Shown here: positions 15,507-21,281 of the stretch, in pieces
Layout of the letters: the number at the start of each line of letters is the position of its first letter
Position numbering within the stretch: the stretch's first letter is position 1
Source: Thermoprotei archaeon
GTDB taxonomy: Archaea > Thermoproteota > Thermoprotei > Thermofilales > B9-G17
NCBI GenBank assembly: GCA_003649225.1
Contig: QMRD01000002.1
Coordinates: 1-34,314 of the forward strand
Direction: 5' to 3'
Length of the DNA stretch: 34,314 nucleotides
Program-made: the position numbers and the translations under genes
Notes under the pieces: generated by a model
Database searches by the model: none
Seen by the model: the letters and a program-made list of their open reading frames with translations, nothing else
Told to the model about the DNA's origin: nothing

Positions 15507-16163
15507 CTAATAGTTCCGTCTTTCACATCTTAACGCTACAATATTAACTTTATGAAATCTTTTCCTATGAAAGGAATACATCATAGGTATTCTTATGCTT
15601 TCCTTGAAGAGCTCAGTTACAACAAACTTTTTATTTTCTATATAGTTTATAACGTAATCCTTCGTTGAAGATTTATGTAAAGTATATACTATGTGAGCCA
15701 ACTCTAATGCTTTACTTAGAAAAAGGACGTCATATCCCTTCCTATGAACTCCGAAAGGAGGATTTTGTATTACAATTACTTTCCTATTAGATGATATTTT
15801 CTCTCGGTTGACGATGTTAAAAAATCTTACATCAGCACATACTATATCTATCTTAGAGCTAACTTTAGGGAAAATATCACTATATAACACGTTTTTAAAT
15901 AGGGCTACTGCATCAAAGTCTACATCCACCGAAATAACGTATTCAGCTCCCAGGAGCGCTGCACCCACGCTCAGTCTACCGGTTCCACATCCCAAATCAA
16001 TTATTATGTTATTGCTTATATCCCCATAAACGGTTTCGGCTATCCATAACAGCCGCGATGCTACATTTCCTGGAAGAACATATTGTTCAAAATATACTTT
16101 CGGCTTACTGAAAGTAGGAATGCTTTCAATAATTCTCGATAATTCCTTTCTCTTTATATTCAT
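15507..16163 (-). CDS. METTL5-like N6-adenine RNA methyltransferase
   Basis: 218 residues. FEQYVLPGNVASRLLWIAE matches the METTL5 N-terminal EQY signature, DLGCGTG (56-62) binds S-adenosylmethionine and NPPF (134-137) is the catalytic motif for N6-adenine methylation. Eukaryotic METTL5 with TRMT112 methylates one adenosine of 18S rRNA, and the archaeal protein is likely to act on 16S rRNA; no Trm112 gene is visible here. An alternative is a HemK2/Mtq2-type enzyme for aRF1, which would fit the neighbour, but that family has NPPY and lacks the EQY segment. The ATG is one base after the aRF1 stop, so the two are coupled. Confidence 0.85.
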   Translation of the reverse strand: MNIKRKELSRIIESIPTFSKPKVYFEQYVLPGNVASRLLWIAETVYGDISNNIIIDLGCGTGRLSVGAALLGAEYVISVDVDFDAVALFKNVLYSDIFPKVSSKIDIVCADVRFFNIVNREKISSNRKVIVIQNPPFGVHRKGYDVLFLSKALELAHIVYTLHKSSTKDYVINYIENKKFVVTELFKESIRIPMMYSFHRKRFHKVNIVALRCERRNY

Positions 16164-16164
16164 G

Positions 16165-17397
16165 CTACCTTATCTCTACCTTAAACCTTAAGATAGCTCC
16201 AAGACCTCCGAATGATCTTCTAAGTTCCTCTCCTTCCTCCGTTTCTCTTGATATTAACTCGACGTCTGTACCTACGTTTTTAGCTAATTCTATTAATTCC
16301 TCTATCAATTCCTTCTTCTCTATAACTTTCATTTTCTCCCCGCACTTAGGACAAACAATATCTATTTTTTTATCTTTATTTCTAATCGTTTTCTCGAGGG
16401 TAAAACTACAATTGGGACAAGTATACTTCACTCTATACGCCTCTAAATCTTCGGATATCAGAAGAACACTAACTGCACCTTGAAATAGTGCCTTCCTTAT
16501 TTCCTCCTCACCATAGATTGCTAATCCGGTGTCCCTAGCTATTTCATATAGGAATCTTCTTACTAGTTCTCTTTCACGGGCATATTCTGCATCTTTAAGC
16601 ACTTTTGTACACACTCGTGCCAACTCGTATATTCCTGTTTCACCACTGTAGCCTATATCCAATACGGCTAATACCTTCGCTTTTAATGTATAATGGAGAT
16701 AATCTCCTTTTGTGAACTCATGCTTTGTTGGACCGGGACCACCTATTATTATTCCTTTAAGCTCCTTTATTTCTAAGAAGTATTTTGTCGAGTATTCTCC
16801 GACTCTCTTATAAAATTCATGAGCCAATTGCTCTATTATTCTTTCAAATCTTCTGGCAGACTGTCCGCCTGCTCGATGTTTGCCTGGTATGCCCGAAGTA
16901 AGCACTTTTAGTATTTCTATAGACTTACCCTTAAGAATACCTATTGCAGCCTCGTTTCTATCTATAACTATAAGGCCATAAACATCTCTTTTGCTAATCA
17001 TTTTTTCGAGTATCTCCGTGTGAAAACGGGAATTGCATCTGTATAAATATGCCCTAAGCTTCTCAGGCGGTTCTATTAGATGTATCTCCATTTCCTCACT
17101 TCCAGGAACATCAGTAGCAATATAGCCAGCAAATACTATTAGTCCGTTCTCAGGGGTCTTTCGGAAGAATTTAAGCCTCTGCATAATGGCAGTTAAGGCA
17201 TCCAGTACATGATGGCGTGTAGTTCTATCCTTTATATTAGTGGCTGTCGAGTATTCTTCTCTTAAAACACTCATCACATCACTAATTGGTCTTCCAGCTG
17301 GAATATACAGTGAAATTAACTCTGTTCCTCTTCCCCTTTTACTTTTTAATTCTCTCACCAATCTTTCTAAACGATATCTTTCAATAACCTTAGACAT
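16165..17397 (-). CDS. prf1: Peptide chain release factor aRF1
   Basis: 410 residues, full length. The N domain has the stop-codon loop TNIKDRTTRHHV (NIKD at 54-57, with Asp where eukaryotes have Ser). GKHRAGGQSARRF carries GGQ (177-179), which reaches into the peptidyl transferase centre and releases the peptide. The C domain includes a zinc-ribbon insertion with two Cys pairs (CPNC, CPKC). It recognises all three stop codons and, after release, passes the ribosome to ABCE1, encoded 1.4 kb away. It heads the operon with METTL5, Csl4 and two small genes. The TATA-like AATTTATACAAG lies 57-68 bases upstream. The start ATG 17397 has only a weak SD. Confidence 0.96.
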   Translation of the reverse strand: MSKVIERYRLERLVRELKSKRGRGTELISLYIPAGRPISDVMSVLREEYSTATNIKDRTTRHHVLDALTAIMQRLKFFRKTPENGLIVFAGYIATDVPGSEEMEIHLIEPPEKLRAYLYRCNSRFHTEILEKMISKRDVYGLIVIDRNEAAIGILKGKSIEILKVLTSGIPGKHRAGGQSARRFERIIEQLAHEFYKRVGEYSTKYFLEIKELKGIIIGGPGPTKHEFTKGDYLHYTLKAKVLAVLDIGYSGETGIYELARVCTKVLKDAEYARERELVRRFLYEIARDTGLAIYGEEEIRKALFQGAVSVLLISEDLEAYRVKYTCPNCSFTLEKTIRNKDKKIDIVCPKCGEKMKVIEKKELIEELIELAKNVGTDVELISRETEEGEELRRSFGGLGAILRFKVEIR

Positions 17398-17453
17398 ATT
17401 ACCAGCCGATCTAACGGAGATAAACAGTGGATTGTAGACGAAAAATAGCTAGG

Positions 17454-17465
17454 CTTGTATAAATT
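17454..17465 (-). promoter_or_regulatory. Probable TATA box of the aRF1 operon
   Basis: Read on the minus strand, AATTTATACAAG stands 57-68 bases before the aRF1 ATG, predicting a leader of about 35 bases. No other strong TATA-like element occurs in the 185-base gap. Confidence 0.45.
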
Positions 17466-17582
17466 ATTTTCTTAAGATAAAGCAACACTAGCAGAAGGAC
17501 TATTGTCTCGGAAACAGATTATAATAAAAAGGTTTAGGAAATATTCTACTATACTAACATTATTGTTTTCCAATGATCCTAT

Positions 17583-18683
17583 TTATTCAGCTGCTTTAAA
17601 TCTATCCTTTAATTTTTCTAGTACTCCAGGTAGTGTGGTGTACTCCATTTCTTCAGCCGAAAGTCTATGAGGCTCAAATGGTCCGTGTCTTCTTATGTAG
17701 TCTGCTATTGCCTGCGCGTTACGTCTGGTATAGTCGAATGCCGGATCATCAAATAGATCGTTCGGGCCTAGAAGTTTTCCATTGTAGAGTTGAAAACCTA
17801 ATCCTACAACTCGAGGCGGACCGTCAAACCTAGTACACTTGGCGTTCTTAAGTGCTACTGGCATAAGGGGACCGAAATGCGAACCTCTCATCCATCCTTC
17901 AACAAGATGCGGGAATGCAAATGCCTCTAGAACCTCACCAACCGCTGGAAGACCATGTTGTGCTCGTACTAGCAATACTGGGTCATCCTTTCCTACATAT
18001 TTGCCTGCTATTAGGCTTAGTCGCGTTACACTTGCTGAGGCAGCAATTAGGTTATCCTTTTTCCTCCATACTCTTCTAATTACATACCTCTCATATGAAC
18101 CTATTAATGCCAATAAATCGTACATCTCCTCCGGTGTATTAAGGATAACGGCCTTACCTTCAATCGTATCTAATACTTCGAACTTAAATCCCTCGTGCAT
18201 AGATGGATCGATGACTAATCCTGCAGTGTTAAATGGATCCGCAAATATTTTGAATAGAGGCAGATTCCAAGCAGACGGTGCTGTTTTGTCTGCCGCAAAG
18301 ACTAACAGTGGCTCGCTTTTTCTCTCCTCAAACTCCATCTCTGCTACTCCTGGCCCCATACCTCGGACATTCCCGCTGAAGGCTTCAGCTAAAAGGTCTT
18401 GTCCAGCTCCATATAACTTATATGGTTTACTGACTTTCTCAGTTATCTCTACAAATGTATTCCAGGCAAGACCATGTATCTCAGGATTAGATTCTCCTTT
18501 TGTATGCGTCATAAGCAATTGTAAGTCGTCTCCAACGTTAAACACAAAGAAGTCGATTAAGAGTCCAGTTTCCTGGGCCTCCTTAAGCTTTTTCTGGGCA
18601 TGTTTAATTAACATTGGATGTACAGTACTATGTCCAACCCATCCTCCTATATCTGCCTTAATTAAGCTTACAGTTACTTTCAA
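17583..18683 (-). CDS. fbp: Bifunctional fructose-1,6-bisphosphate aldolase/phosphatase
   Basis: 366 residues from TTG 18683, chosen because GGTGA is 5 bases upstream and the protein then opens MKVTVSLIKADIGG, as known family members do; GTG 18692 would add three residues. GWVGHSTVHP, FFVFNVGDDLQLLMTH, NVRGMGPGVAEMEFEERKSE, ADKTAPSAWNLPLF, DPSMHEGFKFEV and MRGSHFGPLMPV are hallmarks of this archaeal class V enzyme, with many Asp/His residues that bind Mg2+. It performs both the aldol condensation of triose phosphates and dephosphorylation to fructose 6-phosphate, the committed gluconeogenic step. A TATA-like TTTATAACAA (18731-18740) suggests its own promoter. Confidence 0.96.
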   Translation of the reverse strand: MKVTVSLIKADIGGWVGHSTVHPMLIKHAQKKLKEAQETGLLIDFFVFNVGDDLQLLMTHTKGESNPEIHGLAWNTFVEITEKVSKPYKLYGAGQDLLAEAFSGNVRGMGPGVAEMEFEERKSEPLLVFAADKTAPSAWNLPLFKIFADPFNTAGLVIDPSMHEGFKFEVLDTIEGKAVILNTPEEMYDLLALIGSYERYVIRRVWRKKDNLIAASASVTRLSLIAGKYVGKDDPVLLVRAQHGLPAVGEVLEAFAFPHLVEGWMRGSHFGPLMPVALKNAKCTRFDGPPRVVGLGFQLYNGKLLGPNDLFDDPAFDYTRRNAQAIADYIRRHGPFEPHRLSAEEMEYTTLPGVLEKLKDRFKAAE

Positions 18684-18730
18684 ACCTTTCACCCAATACC
18701 CTTAAGCCAGAATATGATATTAAAGTATTA

Positions 18731-18740
18731 TTGTTATAAA
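18731..18740 (-). promoter_or_regulatory. Probable TATA box of the FBP aldolase/phosphatase gene
   Basis: TTTATAACAA on the minus strand lies 48-57 bases before the TTG start, in the short gap after ABCE1. It indicates that fbp is transcribed separately from abce1. Confidence 0.5.
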
Positions 18741-18746
18741 TACTAC

Positions 18747-20534
18747 CTAGAGGTAGTATATTCCATGAGACTTTTGATATCTGTCCATCCATGAACCTTC
18801 CCTATTTATACGTGGCCTTTTAGTTTCCTTATCCCTTCTTATGGTAATGCCCACATCCCTAAGGAATATATTCATGCCCTTCCTTAGACTCATCGGAGCA
18901 TTAGCTAGTCCATTCTCGCTCGGTTCTCCTCCGAATACTATAATGGAATTGGCGATAAAGCTCTGCATGATTAAGTCATGTTCAACAACAAAAGCGGCAC
19001 TCTCCCTCTCATCACATATTCTCCTTATCATCTTCGCAACGGTAAATCTCTGCTCTACATCAAGATACGCCATAGGCTCATCGAAAAGATATATTTCAGC
19101 TTTTTTCAGCATTGTAGAAGCTATTGCAATTCGTTGTAGTTCACCTCCGCTTAATTCGGACATTTTCCGCTTATACAAACGTTCGATATCAAGAGGCTTT
19201 ATTATTGCGGACCTTATATGTGATGATGAAATATCGTAATCTGAGACTTCCCTTAAGTAGCTTAGGACAGTGATGTCGTTTTCCCTTAAGTATGATATGA
19301 ATTGAGGCTTATAGCTAATATCAATGGAACCCCTTTTCTCCACATATCCTTCTTCGGGAATTATCTCTCCGGCTAGAACCCTTACGAAAGTAGTTTTCCC
19401 TATACCATTAGGTCCTAATATACCTATTACTTCGCCTCTGTGAACCTCTCCCGGAAGTACCTCTAGCTTAAATGTTCCTAAGGAAACTCTGAGTTTGCTC
19501 CATGAAAGAAATACCTCTTTAGAGGGGAATCTAAGAGCTTCTTTTCTTAGATCAAATGTTATAGCCTCTCTCCTTATTCTGAGGTTTTCCTCTTTTAGAA
19601 AACCTTGTAGGTACGCGTTTATTCCGGTTCGAACGCCTCTTGGCAGAGAAACAATACCATATGCTCCTGGCTCGCCATAAATTATGTGAACTAGGTCTGA
19701 GATATAATCCAGTATTGCTAGATCATGTTCAACTACAACGAGATATATGTCCTCTGATACAGCCTCTCTAATAGCTTTAGCTATGTTCAACCTCTCTTTG
19801 ACATCTAAATAGCTGGAGGGTTCGTCTATTAAGTATATGTCAGCGTTACGAATTAGCGCTGCCGTAACAGCTATTTTCTGTAATTCCCCTCCGCTCAACT
19901 CGCTTATTTTCCTATTCCATATTTTCTCCAAGTTTAATGTTACATAATACCTTTTTAACCTATCGACCTCATCTATCCTTTCTAAGAGATCACAAACTTT
20001 TCCTTTGATGAACTTAGGTATTATATCGACTTCCTGGGGCTTTAATACTGCCTTTAACTTACCTTTGAAAAGTTCTTCAAAATATGGTTGGAGCTCTGAT
20101 CCACGGAAGTACCTAATTATTTGTGAATCCTCGGGGGGATTATCATAGCTCCCGAGATTTGGCTTAATCTTACCTGCAAGAATTTTTAGTGCTGTGGATT
20201 TACCAGTACCATTTCTACCTATAATGCCGACTACCTTACCCTTCTTAGGTATAGGAAGTCTGTATAATCTAAAAGCATTGGGACCGTACATATGAACAAT
20301 GTCTTTGCCATATTCTTCTGGAAGATTTATTATCTTTATGGCCTTAAATGGGCATTTCTTTGTGCAAATACCACATCCAGTACATAAGTTTTCCACAATT
20401 ATAGGTCTATTCTTCTCTTTGTCCACAATTACTGCTTCAGTCCCCGTTCTAACTAATGGACAAAAACTTAAGCATTCAAAATTACACCGCTTAGGCTTAC
20501 ATAGGAACCTATCGATAACCGCTATTCTTACCAT
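18747..20534 (-). CDS. abcE1: Ribosome-recycling ATPase ABCE1 (Rli1)
   Basis: 595 residues, full length. Two N-terminal [4Fe-4S] sites are formed by Cys12, 17, 21, 25 and Cys51, 54, 57, 61. The first ABC domain has Walker A GRNGTGKS (106-113), signature LSGGE and Walker B IYLIDEPSSYLD; the second has GPNGIGKT, LSGGE and IYLFDEPMAYLD. It splits post-termination ribosomes after aRF1 acts, on the cytoplasmic ribosome. It starts at ATG 20534, 69 bases after the TFS-like gene, and may be transcribed partly from upstream. The C-terminal tail is slightly long but otherwise ordinary. Confidence 0.97.
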   Translation of the reverse strand: MVRIAVIDRFLCKPKRCNFECLSFCPLVRTGTEAVIVDKEKNRPIIVENLCTGCGICTKKCPFKAIKIINLPEEYGKDIVHMYGPNAFRLYRLPIPKKGKVVGIIGRNGTGKSTALKILAGKIKPNLGSYDNPPEDSQIIRYFRGSELQPYFEELFKGKLKAVLKPQEVDIIPKFIKGKVCDLLERIDEVDRLKRYYVTLNLEKIWNRKISELSGGELQKIAVTAALIRNADIYLIDEPSSYLDVKERLNIAKAIREAVSEDIYLVVVEHDLAILDYISDLVHIIYGEPGAYGIVSLPRGVRTGINAYLQGFLKEENLRIRREAITFDLRKEALRFPSKEVFLSWSKLRVSLGTFKLEVLPGEVHRGEVIGILGPNGIGKTTFVRVLAGEIIPEEGYVEKRGSIDISYKPQFISYLRENDITVLSYLREVSDYDISSSHIRSAIIKPLDIERLYKRKMSELSGGELQRIAIASTMLKKAEIYLFDEPMAYLDVEQRFTVAKMIRRICDERESAAFVVEHDLIMQSFIANSIIVFGGEPSENGLANAPMSLRKGMNIFLRDVGITIRRDKETKRPRINREGSWMDRYQKSHGIYYL

Positions 20535-20603
20535 AATTCAAACCCTCATATGTGAATTAAAGAGAAAAATGAAGTTTGATGTGATAAATAAGGATAAATC
20601 CTT

Positions 20604-20882
20604 CTAAGATTCTTCCATTTGTTCCATTGTCTCGAGAAACACCTCATAGTATTCCTGGAGTAATTCCTTTTCTTTTTCCATTTGCTCTTTATCTATTTTC
20701 TTAGTTTTTTCGACTACTTTAGGTGCCTTTCTTTCTTTTCTCTTTATTTTTATTACGCCTTCATATCCAGATTTTTCAGAAATTTTTTTAATATAATTAC
20801 ATCTAGTACATTTTAGATATTTTATATTGTCCTTAAGGTATGGTATAAGTAAACCGCCACATTTAGGACAAAATTCCACCAT
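20604..20882 (-). CDS. TFS/RpoM-like protein with only the N-terminal zinc ribbon
   Basis: 92 residues. The first 30 residues (MVEFCPKCGGLLIP, KYLKCTRCNYIKK; Cys5, 8, 25, 28) match the N-terminal zinc ribbon of archaeal TFS and Rpb9. The second ribbon, which in TFS carries the acidic tip that triggers RNA cleavage by the polymerase, is absent; in its place is a charged helix rich in Lys and Glu (KIDKEQMEKEKELLQEYYEV). It may still bind RNA polymerase, but it should lack cleavage-stimulating activity. The start is ATG 20882 with GTGAT upstream, and its ATG is 17 bases after the stop of the Glu/Trp microprotein gene, so they share a transcript. A truncated paralogue or a separate family are both possible. 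Confidence 0.75.
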   Translation of the reverse strand: MVEFCPKCGGLLIPYLKDNIKYLKCTRCNYIKKISEKSGYEGVIKIKRKERKAPKVVEKTKKIDKEQMEKEKELLQEYYEVFLETMEQMEES

Positions 20883-20899
20883 GGTCTATCACTTTTGTG

Positions 20900-20983
20900 T
20901 TACCATTCCTCCTCCCACTCTTCCTCCTCCCACTCTTCCTCTTCTAGCTCCTCCCACTCTTCCCACTCTTCCTCGAAAAACAT
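20900..20983 (-). CDS. 27-residue Glu/Trp-only microprotein (undescribed)
   Basis: This short open frame starts at ATG 20983 with a perfect GGTGA SD 5 bases upstream and a TATA box (21024-21033) placed to give a ~17-base leader. The peptide opens MFFEEEWEEWEEL and consists of 18 Glu, 5 Trp, 2 Phe, 1 Leu and the initiator Met; Trp occurs at 7, 10, 18, 23 and 27, the last residue. No other residue types occur, and the net charge is about -18. The TFS-like gene follows after 17 bases. It could be a protein or nucleic-acid mimic that binds a basic surface (for example its zinc-ribbon neighbour or RNA polymerase), or a leader peptide whose translation controls the next gene. I know no named family like it. 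Confidence 0.65.
   Translation of the reverse strand: MFFEEEWEEWEELEEEEWEEEEWEEEW
20903..20975 (-). repeat. Purine-rich tandem repeat encoding (E)nW units
   Basis: On the minus strand, units of the type GAAGAGTGGGAGGAG recur, with two back-to-back 15-base copies near 20909-20938 and looser copies before. The strand is nearly pure purine and rich in GGAGG, which resembles the SD core. Repeat expansion may have made the microprotein. Confidence 0.6.
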
Positions 20984-21023
20984 GACAATCACCCAGAGAA
21001 GCATCACTTATGATATCAACCAG

Positions 21024-21033
21024 TTATATAAAC
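21024..21033 (-). promoter_or_regulatory. TATA box of the Glu/Trp microprotein - TFS-like operon
   Basis: GTTTATATAA on the minus strand, preceded by the purine-rich TAAGAAA as BRE, predicts transcription from about 21000. That start leaves a short leader holding just the GGTGA SD of the microprotein, which supports the microprotein as the first gene of the transcript. Confidence 0.6.
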
Positions 21034-21221
21034 TTTCTTAGCATAAAAAAGTGGTTACCAAACAAGCAGAGTTATATAAAAAGTCAATAAATTAACTTAA
21101 AATTAGTATATGTATGAAACTTTATTCATTTCACAGATAAATTTTTAGATAAACACCTAAATATTATTCGTTATCTCATATATAATAAATCCATGAGCAC
21201 TAGGAAAAATCAAATATAGGA

Positions 21222-21232
21222 ATACTTATAAT
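21222..21232 (+). promoter_or_regulatory. Probable TATA box of alaS
   Basis: ATACTTATAAT lies 50-60 bases before the ATG. Transcription from about 21253 would leave a ~30-base leader with the SD GGGATGAT near 21268. Confidence 0.45.
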
Positions 21233-21281
21233 CTACACGCTGTAATAACCTAATTAGCGACTATAAAGGGATGATAGTTCT

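Larger units (their letters stand above)
20984..21281. other. Divergent promoter region between the microprotein gene and alaS
   Basis: This AT-rich 298-base gap carries the minus-strand promoter of the Glu/Trp microprotein operon near 21024-21033 and the plus-strand alaS promoter near 21223. The middle (21050-21200) holds no open frame, repeat or RNA gene that I can support. Confidence 0.5.

Noticed and set aside
17839-18705. 288-codon plus-strand frame opposite the FBP aldolase/phosphatase gene
   Set aside because: Long open frame but antisense to a highly conserved enzyme; composition is Ser/Pro/Thr-rich as expected of a shadow frame, and no SD.
20903-20975. The purine-rich repeat as a short CRISPR-like array
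   Set aside because: Units are contiguous, 15 bases, without unique spacers, and they stay in one coding frame.
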